From contig NZ_CANMPJ010000001.1 of assembly GCF_947499705.1 (NCBI RefSeq), positions 2,391,501-2,455,500 of the forward strand: a stretch of DNA of 64,000 nucleotides, given 5' to 3'. Position numbers and translations under genes: made by a program. The stretch is from an uncultured Erythrobacter sp. GTDB taxonomy: Bacteria > Pseudomonadota > Alphaproteobacteria > Sphingomonadales > Sphingomonadaceae. The notes beneath the pieces are model-generated. The model was not told the DNA's origin and ran no database searches. It worked only from the letters and a program-made list of their open reading frames with translations. Shown here one piece after another: positions 51,344 through 61,322 of the stretch. How positions within the stretch are numbered: position 1 is the first letter of the stretch; each line of letters begins with the position of its first letter.

Positions 51344-52537
51344 TTACGATCCCGGCAGGTCGAGAATGCGTTTCGAGATCACGTTGAGCATGACCTCGCT
51401 GGTTCCGCCTTCGATCGAGTTCGCTTTGGTCCGCAGCCAATTGCGCGACGGCTTGCCGCCTTCGGTCTCTTCGCTTTCCCATTCGAGACTGCGCGAACCG
51501 CCGGTTGCCATCATCAGTTCGTGGCGGCGCTTGTTCAGCTCGGTCCCGGCATATTTCATCATGTTCGGCTGCGCTGGATGCGCCTTGCCGACCTTGATTT
51601 CATCGAGGAACTTCTCGCCCATCGCGCCATAAGCCAGCGCATCGACATCGAACATCGCGAGTTCGGCGCGCAGTACGGGATCGAGCTCGTCGCCGTTCTT
51701 GGCCGCATGGCGCGACATGGCCGCACCGATAGCGCTGGTGCGATCGCCGCCGCCAGCGCCAGAGATCATCTCACGCTCATGGCCGAGCAAATACTTCGCC
51801 ACGTCCCAGCCGCGATTGATCTCGCCGACATAGGCAGGAAGACCTTCGCCATAGCTCTTGGGCACCTTCACATTGTCCATGAAGGTTTCACAGAAGGGCG
51901 AATTGCCGCTGATCAGCTTGATCGGCTTGGTCGAGGCGCCTTCGCTCTCCATGTCGAACAGCATGAAGGTGATGCCCTGATACTTGTTCTCCTTGTCCGT
52001 GCGGACAAGGCAGAAAATCCAATCGCACTGATCGGCGTAGGAGGTCCAGACCTTCTGGCCGTTGACGACCCAGTGATCGCCCTTGTCTTCGCCAAATGTC
52101 TGCAAGCTGACAAGATCGCTGCCCGAACCCGGTTCTGAATAGCCCTGACACCAGCGGATCTCACCGCGGGCGATCTGGCCAAGGAAGTGCACTTTCTGCT
52201 CTTCCGTACCGAAATGCAGCAAAGCTGGGCCAAGCATCCAGATGCCGAACGAGCTGAGCGGTGGACGCGCATTGATGCGGCTCATCTCCTGACGCAGCAC
52301 CTTGGCTTCGGCAGGGTTCAGACCAGCGCCGCCATATTCCTTGGGCCATGCCGGAACGGTGTAGCCTTTGGCGAGGCATGCCTCGAACCACGCCTTTTGC
52401 GCGTCGTTCTTGAACTCAGCACGGCGACCGCCCCAATAGACGTCTTCTTCGTCACGCACGGGCTCGCGCATTTCGGCCGGGCAATTTACCTCAAGCCATG
52501 CGCGCGTCTCAGTACGGAATGTTTCCAGATCGGACAT
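51344..52537 (-). CDS. acyl-CoA dehydrogenase
   Basis: From ATG 52537 the product has 397 residues. Hallmarks are AWPKEYGGAGLNPAEAKVLRQEM, RWCQGYSEPGSGSDLVSLQT with the substrate loop, DHWVVNGQKVWTSYADQCDW, and the C-terminal SIEGGTSEVMLNVISKRILDLP. Closest in style to FadE-type enzymes of steroid and isoprenoid degradation. First gene of the reverse operon; divergent from the SDR-transporter operon. Confidence 0.92.
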   Translation of the reverse strand: MSDLETFRTETRAWLEVNCPAEMREPVRDEEDVYWGGRRAEFKNDAQKAWFEACLAKGYTVPAWPKEYGGAGLNPAEAKVLRQEMSRINARPPLSSFGIWMLGPALLHFGTEEQKVHFLGQIARGEIRWCQGYSEPGSGSDLVSLQTFGEDKGDHWVVNGQKVWTSYADQCDWIFCLVRTDKENKYQGITFMLFDMESEGASTKPIKLISGNSPFCETFMDNVKVPKSYGEGLPAYVGEINRGWDVAKYLLGHEREMISGAGGGDRTSAIGAAMSRHAAKNGDELDPVLRAELAMFDVDALAYGAMGEKFLDEIKVGKAHPAQPNMMKYAGTELNKRRHELMMATGGSRSLEWESEETEGGKPSRNWLRTKANSIEGGTSEVMLNVISKRILDLPGS

Positions 52538-52711
52538 GGTGCCGACTCCTCTCTCAATAAGCTCCCACTTGACGCTAACGTTATGGTGATTTGCCCGGTG
52601 CCTGCAAGCACGGAAATGGGAGGTGCGCATGCCGTAGCGTCAGCCGGTTTACGTTGACGCACCCGTCAGTCCGCTTAGGTTGCAAATCGGGATTGAGAGA
52701 GGAAATGCTTG

Positions 52712-53599
52712 ATGCGATTCTCTGGAAAGGTCGCTGTCGTCACGGGCGCAGCGTCGGGAATTGGGGCGGCCAGTGCACGGCTATTGGCGAGCGAAGGCGC
52801 GATCGTTTTTGCCAGCGATATTGATGATGAAGGCGGGCAAAAGCTCGCCTCCGAAAGCGATGGCGACATTCGTTTCAAGCATTGCGATGTCAGCGATCCC
52901 GCTTCGATCAAAGCGCTTATGGACGACGCCGCAGCAGAAGCGGGCGGCATCGACATTGTGCTCAACAACGCCGCTGCTGGCGGTGCACGACCTCCAATCG
53001 ACGAGATCGAACCTGCCGAATGGGACGGGACGATGGACCTTGTGCTGCGTTCGGTCGCATTCGGCATTCGCTACGCCGCGCCGCATATGAAACAGCGCCC
53101 TGGCGCAAGCATCGTCAACATCTCTAGCGTCGCGGCAGTTGGCCCCGGATATTCACCAACGGCCTATGCCGTCGCGAAAGCTGGCGTACTGCATCTCACG
53201 AAATGCACGGCAACCGATCTCGCGCAGTTCGGAATTCGGGTAAATGCCATCCAGCCCGGCTTCATCAACACCAACATCTTCACTTCGTCGCTCGAGATTC
53301 CTGATGAGATGAAGAGCACCGCCAACGCGGCCATCGCGCAGATTTCCTCTAACACACAGCCGATCCGACGCGGCGGACAGCCGCAGGATATTGCCGAAGC
53401 CTTTGCCTATCTAGCGAGCGATGCCGCCAGCTTCGTCACCGGCACATCCATACTGGTGGATGGCGGGCTTACGGTCGGCCCCCGGCACAGCTGGGACCCG
53501 GAAGAACAAGGCATCCTGAGCGCGCTTGAATCTATGGAAGAGCAGGCGCGCGCTGCAGCGCGAACAGACGCCCAAACGAGCGGGGCGAACGCCGAATGA
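52712..53599 (+). CDS. SDR-family oxidoreductase
   Basis: From ATG 52712 the product has 295 residues. Cofactor motif VAVVTGAASGIGAASARLL with Asp after strand 2 (FASDIDDEG) suggests NAD. VLNNAAAGG, catalytic Ser in IVNISSVAAVG and YAVAKAGVLHLTKC complete the active site. The C-terminal tail is long, acidic and Ala-rich. The stop overlaps the start of the next gene by 4 bases. GAGGAAA precedes the start. Confidence 0.9.
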   Translation: MRFSGKVAVVTGAASGIGAASARLLASEGAIVFASDIDDEGGQKLASESDGDIRFKHCDVSDPASIKALMDDAAAEAGGIDIVLNNAAAGGARPPIDEIEPAEWDGTMDLVLRSVAFGIRYAAPHMKQRPGASIVNISSVAAVGPGYSPTAYAVAKAGVLHLTKCTATDLAQFGIRVNAIQPGFINTNIFTSSLEIPDEMKSTANAAIAQISSNTQPIRRGGQPQDIAEAFAYLASDAASFVTGTSILVDGGLTVGPRHSWDPEEQGILSALESMEEQARAAARTDAQTSGANAE

Positions 53600-55032
53600 G
53601 CCGCATTCAGGGCAAGCTGCCGCTCAAGCTCAAACTGATCCATGGTTTCGGTGCAGTCGCCTTTGGCGTGAAAGACACCGGCTTCCAGTTTTTCCTGTTG
53701 TTCTTTTACAGTCAGGTGATGGGCATGGATGCGGGACTTGTCAGCCTCGCTCTGCTGTGCGCGCTTCTGATCGATGCAGTTGTTGATCCGATCCTCGGCA
53801 ATCTCTCTGACCGGACCTACACTAAATGGGGCAGACGCTTGCCTTGGCTCTATGCAGCGCCAATTCCGCTTGCGATTGCATGGGTGATAATGTGGTCTCC
53901 ACCGGGCGGCGAGGCGCCCACATTTCTAGGTTTACTGGGAATTGCGGTGGTCGTTCGCATTCTGCTGTCGGCCTGCGAAGTGCCATCAATCTCTCTGCTC
54001 CCCGAAATCACAAGCGACTATGACGAGCGGACGACCCTGTTCCGGTTCCGCTATATTTCCGGATGGCTTGGCGGCATATTGATGATGGTGCTTGCTTACA
54101 CCGTGTTCATGGCGGGTGAGGACGGCCTGCTGAACAGGGAAGGCTACAGGGCATGGGCAGTAACCGGCGGCTGCCTGATTGTGCTGTCTGTGATGGGATC
54201 GGCCTGGGGTCAGCACAAGCTGGTTGCTCACCTCCCGGAAACAAAACCTGCGCCATTCACGATAAAGGCCTGTTTCGAGGAAATCTTCGAGGCATTCAGG
54301 GAGCGGGCTTTTCTGATCTTCGCTGCAGGCGGACTTGCGGCCTATATCAATCAAGGCCTGACTTTCTCGCTCACCAATTATCTAACGCTGTATGTCTGGC
54401 GCCTGGATACCGCGCAAATGCCCTTGCTGCCCGAAGGAGTGACTGCGCTGAGCCTTTATCCGCTCGCACTTTTCCTGTCAGCGATCCTGATGTTCTTTGT
54501 GGTCGGGCCGATGCACAAACATTTGGGAAAACCCAGAAGCGCGGCGCTTTCCGCGATTGGGACAATCATCTTCACGCTCGTTCCATACATGGCGCTTTAT
54601 GCGGGGATCTGGCCACCGCTGAACACTGCCGTTTCTGGTCTTATGCTCCTTGGCTTGCTGATAATTGGCAACACGCTCGGGATCGTTGTGTTGATTTCGG
54701 CAAGCTCGATGATCGCGGAAATCGTCGAAGCCTATCTTGAGCGCACAGGCAGACGTGCAGAAGGCGCATTCTATTCGGGCAATTGGTTGATCCAGAAATG
54801 CGCGACCGGGCTTGGCATTTTCCTGACTGGTCAGGTCTTGTCCTTCATCAGTTTTTCGCGCGATGCCGCCCCCGGTGAAGTGCCTGAGGCAACTATCGGC
54901 AGCCTGATCCTGTTTTATGCGCTTGCAACATCAATGCTTATGGCAATCGCAGCATTCTGGCTGGCCCGCTTCCCGATCGATCGCGAGCAACACGAGGCCA
55001 GGGTTAGCGCTTTGACCGCCGCGAAGAGTTGA
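53596..55032 (+). CDS. MFS transporter of the GPH (glycoside-pentoside-hexuronide) type
   Basis: This 478-residue protein has about 12 membrane segments. GFGAVAFGVKDTGFQFFLLFFYSQVMGM and DAVVDPILGNLSDRTYTKWGRRLPWLYAAPIPLAIAW are characteristic of the MelB-like GPH group. Proteins of this type near CoA catabolic genes in sphingomonads may carry other organic compounds than sugars. It overlaps the SDR gene by ATGA and is likely in the same operon with the three genes that follow. Confidence 0.87.
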   Translation: MSRIQGKLPLKLKLIHGFGAVAFGVKDTGFQFFLLFFYSQVMGMDAGLVSLALLCALLIDAVVDPILGNLSDRTYTKWGRRLPWLYAAPIPLAIAWVIMWSPPGGEAPTFLGLLGIAVVVRILLSACEVPSISLLPEITSDYDERTTLFRFRYISGWLGGILMMVLAYTVFMAGEDGLLNREGYRAWAVTGGCLIVLSVMGSAWGQHKLVAHLPETKPAPFTIKACFEEIFEAFRERAFLIFAAGGLAAYINQGLTFSLTNYLTLYVWRLDTAQMPLLPEGVTALSLYPLALFLSAILMFFVVGPMHKHLGKPRSAALSAIGTIIFTLVPYMALYAGIWPPLNTAVSGLMLLGLLIIGNTLGIVVLISASSMIAEIVEAYLERTGRRAEGAFYSGNWLIQKCATGLGIFLTGQVLSFISFSRDAAPGEVPEATIGSLILFYALATSMLMAIAAFWLARFPIDREQHEARVSALTAAKS

Positions 55033-55133
55033 GCTGACAGGCATAAATGAGAGCTTGGCGCAGGTGGCACGCTCTGCCACGGTCTGCGCAACAGATTCGA
55101 TTGCATTTCAGGACTTGAGAGAGGAACTCCCCC

Positions 55134-56471
55134 ATGGATTTTGAACCCACCGAGCGCCAAGCCTATTGGCGCGACCGCGTGCGCGACTTCATCGAAACGC
55201 ATGTCCGCCCGAACATAGGCACCTATTACGAACAGGATGCCGAAGGTGATCGCTGGAAAGTCATCCAGATCATCGAGGACAAGAAGAAGCTGGCGAAGGA
55301 AGCCGGCATCTGGAACCTGTTTATGCCCCCGCGCAATGACAGCCACCACCATGTCGACGACACATTCGAATTCGACGGCCCCGGCCTGACAAACCTCGAA
55401 TACGCGCTCTGCGCCGAGGAAATGGGCCGCATCGGCTGGGCCAGCGAAGTCTTCAACTGCTCCGCACCCGACACCGGCAATATGGAAGTGTTCCACCGCT
55501 ACGGCACGCGCGAGCAGAAGGAAGAGTGGCTCAACCCGATCATGAATGGTGAGATTCGCTCCGCCTTCCTGATGACCGAACCGTTCACCGCTTCGTCTGA
55601 CGCGACCAATATCGAAACCCGCATCGAGCGGGATGGCGACGAGTACGTCATCAATGGCCGCAAATGGTGGTCTTCGGGTCTCGGCGATCCGCGCTGCAAA
55701 GTGTCGATTGTGATGGGCAAGACCGATTTCGAAGCCAAGCGCCATGCGCAGCAATCAATGGTGCTGATGCCCAACGATGCGCCGGGCGTGAACATCATCC
55801 GTCACCTGCCCGTGTTCGGCTACGACGATGCGCCCCACGGCCATATGGAAGTCGAGATGAAGGACGTTCGCGTCCCTGTCTCCAACATGCTGCTGGGCGA
55901 AGGACGCGGTTTCGAGATCGCACAGGGTCGCCTCGGCCCAGGCCGGATCCACCACTGCATGCGCACCATCGGCGTTGCCGAAGAAGCGCTGGAGAAGATG
56001 TGCAAGCGCCTGCAAGAACGCGAAGCCTTCGGCAAGCCGATCTACAAGCATTCGGTTTGGGAAGAGCGCGTTGCCCGTGCCCGCATCGATATCGACATGA
56101 CCCGTCTGCTGTGCCTGAAAGCGGCCGATATGATGGACAAGGTCGGCAACAAATCTGCCAAGCAGGAAATCGCGATGATCAAGGTTCAGGCGCCGAACAT
56201 GGCCCTGAAAATCATCGACGATGCGATCCAGGCCCATGGCGGCGGCGGCGTTTCGAACGATTACGGCCTCGCCAGCGCCTATGCGCACCAGCGCACTTTG
56301 CGCCTCGCCGATGGTCCGGACGAAGTCCACGCCCGCTCAATCGCGCGCATGGAATTCGGCAAGCACATCCCGCAGGAAGGGCCAACAGCCAACGCCCTTC
56401 GCGGCGGAGCGGGTGGCGCGGCCAATGACGGCGGAGCGTTCAGTTCCGGCGACATGGGCGTAGCGCGCTAA
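55134..56471 (+). CDS. acyl-CoA dehydrogenase, ACAD10/11-like
   Basis: This 445-residue enzyme has [57 protein letters not shown], the flavin loop [19 protein letters not shown] and [32 protein letters not shown]. The C-terminal [35 protein letters not shown] is close to that of the ACAD10/11 group. In ACAD10/11 an APH-type kinase domain is fused; here a separate APH-type protein is encoded two genes downstream. Reaction on a 4-phosphoacyl-CoA is possible. Confidence 0.9.
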   Translation: MDFEPTERQAYWRDRVRDFIETHVRPNIGTYYEQDAEGDRWKVIQIIEDKKKLAKEAGIWNLFMPPRNDSHHHVDDTFEFDGPGLTNLEYALCAEEMGRIGWASEVFNCSAPDTGNMEVFHRYGTREQKEEWLNPIMNGEIRSAFLMTEPFTASSDATNIETRIERDGDEYVINGRKWWSSGLGDPRCKVSIVMGKTDFEAKRHAQQSMVLMPNDAPGVNIIRHLPVFGYDDAPHGHMEVEMKDVRVPVSNMLLGEGRGFEIAQGRLGPGRIHHCMRTIGVAEEALEKMCKRLQEREAFGKPIYKHSVWEERVARARIDIDMTRLLCLKAADMMDKVGNKSAKQEIAMIKVQAPNMALKIIDDAIQAHGGGGVSNDYGLASAYAHQRTLRLADGPDEVHARSIARMEFGKHIPQEGPTANALRGGAGGAANDGGAFSSGDMGVAR

Positions 56472-56504
56472 ACACGCAAAAGCTCTAGGGAGAGGGAGCC
56501 AAGC

Positions 56505-57593
56505 ATGGCGAAAGCAGCAATCCTGGAAACTCCGGGCGAAGGGCTAGTGATCGGAGACGTCGAGTACTCCGATCCGGCCCCGCACGAAGTGCTGATCGAC
56601 ACCAAGGCCTGCGGGCTTTGCCATTCGGACTTGCACTTTATCGACGGAGCCTACCCCCACCCGCTTCCGGCTGTACCTGGCCACGAAGCGGCAGGCGTGG
56701 TGCGCGCGGTCGGCAGTGAAGTGCGCTCAGTGAAACCGGGCGATCACGTTGTCTCGTGTCTGTCGGCGTTCTGCGGCCAGTGCGAGTTCTGCGTGACCGG
56801 GCGGATGTCGCTGTGCCTGGGTGCAGCCACTCGTCGGGGCAAAGGCGATGCGCCGCGCATGACCCGCGCCGATGGTTCGCCGATCAACCAGATGCTCAAC
56901 CTCTCCTCTTTGAGTGAGCAGATGCTGATCCACGAAAACGCCTGCGTTTCGATCGACAAGGACATGCCGATGGATCGCGCGGCTGTGATCGGTTGTGCGG
57001 TGACCACCGGTGCTGGCACGATCTTCAACGCCTGCTCCGTGACACCCGGCGAAACCGTACTGGTCGTCGGTTGTGGCGGCGTTGGCCTCGCTGCGATCAA
57101 CTCGGCCAAGATTGCGGGTGCGGGCAAGGTGATCGCCGCCGATCCGCTGCCGGAGAAACGCGCGCTGGCGGAAGCATTGGGCGCGACGCACACAGTGGAC
57201 GCCCTTGCCGATGATGCAGCCGCGCAGATCCTTGAGATTTCCGGTGGCGGTGTCGATTACGGGATCGAAGCGGTTGGTCGTCAGGCAGCAGCAGATCTTG
57301 CGGTGGCCTCGCTAAGGCGCGGCGGGACGGCTGTGATCCTCGGCATGATGCCGCTCGATTGCAAAGTCGGCCTGTCGGCGATGGACCTGCTCAGCGGTAA
57401 GAAGCTGATGGGCGCAATCATGGGCGGCAACCACTTCCCGGTCGACCTCCCTCGCCTCGTCGATTTCTATATGCGCGGCTTGCTCGATCTCGACACAATC
57501 ATTGCGGAGCGCATTTCGCTCGACGACGTGAATGCAGGCTTTGACAAGATGCGCGAGGGTCATTCGGCGCGCAGCGTGGTGGTATTTGACTGA
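56505..57593 (+). CDS. zinc-dependent alcohol dehydrogenase
   Basis: The 362-residue MDR protein has the catalytic zinc residues in ACGLCHSDLHFIDG and VPGHEAAGVV, and a structural zinc loop with CGQCEFCVTGRMSLC. The NAD motif is VLVVGCGGVGLAAINSAKIAGAGKVIAAD. GRMSLC and the long chain fit the class III/MycoS-like branch. It lies between the acyl-CoA dehydrogenase and kinase genes; its stop overlaps the next ATG by one base (TGATG). It could oxidise an alcohol substrate feeding the cluster. Confidence 0.92.
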   Translation: MAKAAILETPGEGLVIGDVEYSDPAPHEVLIDTKACGLCHSDLHFIDGAYPHPLPAVPGHEAAGVVRAVGSEVRSVKPGDHVVSCLSAFCGQCEFCVTGRMSLCLGAATRRGKGDAPRMTRADGSPINQMLNLSSLSEQMLIHENACVSIDKDMPMDRAAVIGCAVTTGAGTIFNACSVTPGETVLVVGCGGVGLAAINSAKIAGAGKVIAADPLPEKRALAEALGATHTVDALADDAAAQILEISGGGVDYGIEAVGRQAAADLAVASLRRGGTAVILGMMPLDCKVGLSAMDLLSGKKLMGAIMGGNHFPVDLPRLVDFYMRGLLDLDTIIAERISLDDVNAGFDKMREGHSARSVVVFD

Positions 57594-58687
57594 TGGCTAA
57601 GAACGAAAGCGGCATGCCCGACATCGACTTCGACAAGGAAATGGTCGGCACGGTCGAAGTGCCAGACGCGGACAAGCTCGATCTTGAGAAACTGACGACA
57701 TGGTTTGAAGCCAATGTCGAAGGCTTTGAAGGGCCGATCAGCTACACGAAATTCAAGGGCGGGCAATCGAACCCGACCTATAAGATTGAAACGCCCGGTG
57801 CGAACTACGTGCTGCGCCGTCAGCCATTCGGCAAGTTATTGCCAAGCGCGCACGCGGTTGACCGCGAATACAAAGCTATGACCGGCCTGCATCCCACCGG
57901 CTTTCCGGTACCAAAGACATACGGACTTTGCGAAGACCCCGACGTGCTCGGATCGAAGTTCTTCGTGATGAGCATGGCCGATGGCCGCTCGCTCTGGAAT
58001 GGCGCATTGCCCGGGTGCACGCCGGAGGAGCGCCGCGAGCTCTACAACGCGCTGATCGATACCATCGCCGATATGCATCTCAACAAGCCGGACGAAATCG
58101 GCCTTGGCGATTATGGCAAGCCAACCGACTATTGTGCGCGGCAAATCTCGCGCTGGTCGAAGCAGTACAAGCTGTCCGAAACAGAGCACATGCCCAAGAT
58201 GGAGCGGCTGATCGAATGGCTGCCGGAAACCATTCCGCCGCAGCACGAAAGCAGCGTTGTTCACGGTGATTACCGGCTCGACAATGTGATCTTTCACAAG
58301 ACCGAAAACCGGATCATCGCGGTGCTCGATTGGGAGCTTTCGACACTCGGCGATCCGATTGCCGATTTCAGCTATCTGATGCTCAACTGGTTCCAGCCTG
58401 CCGATGGGCGTGCGGGATTGCTCGGTCTTGATCTGCCGGAACTCGGCATTCCGACAGTCGAGGAAGCGGTCGAACGTTATGTCGCGCGCACTGGCTATCC
58501 GGTGCCGCCGATGGACTGGTACTTCGCCTACAACCTGTTCCGGCTCGCAGGGATCATGCAGGGCATCAAGAAGCGCGTCATCGATGGCACCGCTTCATCT
58601 GCGCACGCCAAGTCAATGAGCGACCGGGTACTGCCGCTGGTCGAACGCGCGTATATGTTCGCGCGCGACGCCGGGATGCCCGAGTAA
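57593..58687 (+). CDS. APH-family phosphotransferase, ACAD10/11 kinase-domain-like
   Basis: The 364-residue protein has the kinase-like fold: FKGGQSNPTYKIETPGANYVLRRQPFG (nucleotide loop), SSVVHGDYRLDNVIFH with the catalytic Asp and Asn, and AVLDWELSTLGDPIADFSYLML with the metal Asp. This pattern matches the N-terminal domain of ACAD10/11 and bacterial homologs that phosphorylate 4-hydroxyacyl-CoA. Antibiotic resistance is unlikely given the context of acyl-CoA dehydrogenases. Confidence 0.9.
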   Translation: MAKNESGMPDIDFDKEMVGTVEVPDADKLDLEKLTTWFEANVEGFEGPISYTKFKGGQSNPTYKIETPGANYVLRRQPFGKLLPSAHAVDREYKAMTGLHPTGFPVPKTYGLCEDPDVLGSKFFVMSMADGRSLWNGALPGCTPEERRELYNALIDTIADMHLNKPDEIGLGDYGKPTDYCARQISRWSKQYKLSETEHMPKMERLIEWLPETIPPQHESSVVHGDYRLDNVIFHKTENRIIAVLDWELSTLGDPIADFSYLMLNWFQPADGRAGLLGLDLPELGIPTVEEAVERYVARTGYPVPPMDWYFAYNLFRLAGIMQGIKKRVIDGTASSAHAKSMSDRVLPLVERAYMFARDAGMPE

Positions 58688-58690
58688 GCT

Positions 58691-61114
58691 CTAGAACGAA
58701 GCGTTGAAGCCGACTAGCACGCCCGTATCGGCGGGTGCGTTGGCGAAGTGTCCCGGTTGATGCCGGTAGAAGAAGCTCGCATTTGCGTAGCCGAATAGCA
58801 GTGGCGAGCCCCACGCCAGCTCGCCCATGATTTCGCGACCCTCGGGCGAGAGCGAGAGGGTCTGGCGTCCGATGATCGGGCTTTCGGTTGCGTAATCGTA
58901 TGCCACTGGCAAGTCGAGGGCGAGCGTACCTCCGCTGACACGAAGGGGCTGACTCAGGCGCAAGCCAATACTGTCGCCTGATGCGAATGTGCTGCGCTTC
59001 GTCAGGTCTAGCGACCATGCTTCACTGAACAATTGCGACCCGTCGCCTATCAGTGAACCACCACGCGGGCGGGTCAGTCCGCCTCGCAAGGCCGCGCTGA
59101 TACGCCAATTCCGTGCGAAGGAATGCGCAGCCTGCGCGTCGACGAAAAGCGTGTCAGCCCCTTGTAGCCCGAACGCCGAGTTGAAGTGCGCGCCAAGTAA
59201 TGTGTTGTCTTCGGTCAACCACGTCGCTGACAGCACTGTGTCCAGCCCGCCAAACGCTCTGTCCGCAGCCAAACTGAAGCTCGAAGTTGGTCGTCGTTCA
59301 CGCAATCCAAACACAACGTCGCCCGCGCGGCGCCTGTCCCCTAACCAGGCGCGTCCGCGCTCAGCTGAAACTGTCAGACCCCACGGGCCGACCGTGTGCC
59401 GGGCTGCAAAGGCAATCTCGCTGCTGTCGAGGAATCCAGCATCGCTGCCCGCTTGGGGCCCAATGGCGAAGGCAGGTCGGTCTGCGCCTTGCAGTTGCCC
59501 GACGAGCCCCTTCGCTCCCTGCGAAATCGCAAAGCCCAGCTGTAAATCGGGTGCCACGCGCGCTGCAACGCGGGCGGCCAACACGCGTGCGCCATCAGCT
59601 TCATCGGGCGTCAGTTGCAGATTGCCGGTCCAATTCAGCCCCGCAGCACGCTGCCCCTCGCCTATCGTTACGGCGGCGGCGAAACCGCCGCCTGAAACCG
59701 AGCGGTTGATCCCGGCCCGCTCAACCGCGCCTCGCAAACGCTGAAGCTGCGCTGCATTTCGGGCGTTGCCGCCCAACGCGACATTGTAGGCCCGGTCATA
59801 GCTATCGAGCACCGTCGTGTTGATCTGCGCGCCGCTTAGAGCATCACCCATCGCTGCAGACCCGAGCGCAAAATCGTCCGCCAGAGCCAGTGCCGTCCCA
59901 GTACCCGCCACAGTGGTCGTCCCCTGCGGTGCAATGGCGGCGGCGATGTCGAGAATACCGGTTCCGAAGACCGCATCGTCGCCAGTCGTCCCGGCATCGC
60001 GCGCCGTATCGAGCAGGATCTCGACGATTTCATTGGCCGTCAGGTTTGGAAAAGCCTGGGCCAGAATTGCGACCGCCCCCGCCACCTGCGGAGCGGCAAA
60101 ACTGGTGCCGGAAAACAACGTTACAAATTGATCGCCGCCGATCGTTTCAACGAACACTTCGCCGTTGTCGTAGACGCAGCAAATGCGATCTCCGCGCGCC
60201 GAAATATACGATCCAGCAAAGTTTCCGGCGCGATTGCTGAACCCGGAGGCGTCGCCATTGGCGTCGACCGAGCCGACGATTATGACATTGCCATTGCCCG
60301 CCTGCAGGATGCTTGAAGCAAACGGGTCGGGTTGATCAGGGTCGATGCCGGGCTCCGATCCATCGCCGCCATTGCCTGCTGCCACGACAACCACAATCCC
60401 GGCATTCGCGGCACGGCCAATCGCATTGAGCAACACTTGCGAGGCAGCGCCGCCGCCGAGACTAAGATTGACGACTGTGGCACCGTTGTTGACTGCCAAA
60501 TCGACACCAGCAGCGATATCGCTATCTGCAAACACACACCCAAGCGTGGCATCTTGCGGAGTGTCTGCACCGCACGAACCCGGTTGATCCGCCCGAGCCG
60601 ATAGGATCTGCGCATCGAATGCGATGCCAAGCACACCGTCATCATTGCGAGCGGCGGCCGCGACGAGGGCGACGTTTGTTCCGTGATCGTCTTCAGGATC
60701 AATCCCGCGATTGCCCGCGACGTCGGCAGAATTCGGGTGGACGCGTCCCGCAAATTCGGGGCTGTCGCTGTCAATGCCGGTGTCGACCACCGCGATGATC
60801 TCGCCATCGCCAGTGAAGTTTTCCGTCCATGCCGCATCGGCACCGTGAAATTCGGGTCCATCGGACCGACGAAACTCGGCAGTGTCGAAATTCGTTGGCG
60901 GAGGAGGTGGTGGAGGCGGAGGCGGAGGGGGCGGCGGGGGTGGAGGTGGCGGTGCCGCAATCGGACCAGGATTCACACCGCCTCCCCCGCCCCCGCACGC
61001 AGTCAGTGCAGCGCACGCGACGCTCGCCGCAACCACCTTCCAGGTGATAGGAGCGCGCGGATCATTCGCGACGGGAACAACCTTCTGGGAATGCAGCGTG
61101 GGGGTTTTGGGCAT
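58691..61114 (-). CDS. S8 subtilase lipoprotein with poly-proline linker and probable C-terminal beta-barrel
   Basis: From the ATG at 61114 (AAGGA upstream; ATGs at 61123 and 61144 also possible) the product has 807 residues. A lipobox LTAC at Cys 40 is followed by a Gly run and about 19 prolines (residues 55-73). The subtilase domain has Asp 111 (AVVDTGID), His 144 (EDDHGTNVA) and Ser about 336 (FSGTSFAAPQVAGA). Residues about 470-807 are beta-rich with alternating patterns and end in LVGFNASF, the terminal Phe of outer-membrane barrels. This is an autotransporter-like protease. A lipid anchor together with a barrel is unusual. Confidence 0.85.
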   Translation of the reverse strand: MPKTPTLHSQKVVPVANDPRAPITWKVVAASVACAALTACGGGGGGVNPGPIAAPPPPPPPPPPPPPPPPPPPTNFDTAEFRRSDGPEFHGADAAWTENFTGDGEIIAVVDTGIDSDSPEFAGRVHPNSADVAGNRGIDPEDDHGTNVALVAAAARNDDGVLGIAFDAQILSARADQPGSCGADTPQDATLGCVFADSDIAAGVDLAVNNGATVVNLSLGGGAASQVLLNAIGRAANAGIVVVVAAGNGGDGSEPGIDPDQPDPFASSILQAGNGNVIIVGSVDANGDASGFSNRAGNFAGSYISARGDRICCVYDNGEVFVETIGGDQFVTLFSGTSFAAPQVAGAVAILAQAFPNLTANEIVEILLDTARDAGTTGDDAVFGTGILDIAAAIAPQGTTTVAGTGTALALADDFALGSAAMGDALSGAQINTTVLDSYDRAYNVALGGNARNAAQLQRLRGAVERAGINRSVSGGGFAAAVTIGEGQRAAGLNWTGNLQLTPDEADGARVLAARVAARVAPDLQLGFAISQGAKGLVGQLQGADRPAFAIGPQAGSDAGFLDSSEIAFAARHTVGPWGLTVSAERGRAWLGDRRRAGDVVFGLRERRPTSSFSLAADRAFGGLDTVLSATWLTEDNTLLGAHFNSAFGLQGADTLFVDAQAAHSFARNWRISAALRGGLTRPRGGSLIGDGSQLFSEAWSLDLTKRSTFASGDSIGLRLSQPLRVSGGTLALDLPVAYDYATESPIIGRQTLSLSPEGREIMGELAWGSPLLFGYANASFFYRHQPGHFANAPADTGVLVGFNASF

Positions 61115-61322
61115 ATGGTCCATCCTTACATCACCCCTTGGCATCGATTCATACGCACATGGTTATCGCGATTACAAGGGATTGCCCGTGGGTCAGGTGC
61201 AACTTTGCGTTAACGCGCTCAGCGGCCTTGCCGCGCTTGTCGCACCCCGCTAGCAGCGCGAGCGCAACCACGCGGGCGTCGATTTGTTCGCGTGCCATTC
61301 TTGGCCTGTCGCCGGAGGAACT

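Noticed and set aside
50072..52138. A 688-codon frame on the forward strand
   Set aside because: It lies opposite two clear acyl-CoA dehydrogenase genes. It shows no family motifs and follows the GC-rich antisense pattern of real genes.
57593..58687. Aminoglycoside phosphotransferase (antibiotic resistance)
   Set aside because: The kinase fold is there, but the sequence and neighbours fit the ACAD10/11-type kinase group better.
60896..60952. A CRISPR array or tandem repeat
   Set aside because: It is a run of proline codons inside the subtilase gene, not spaced repeats.
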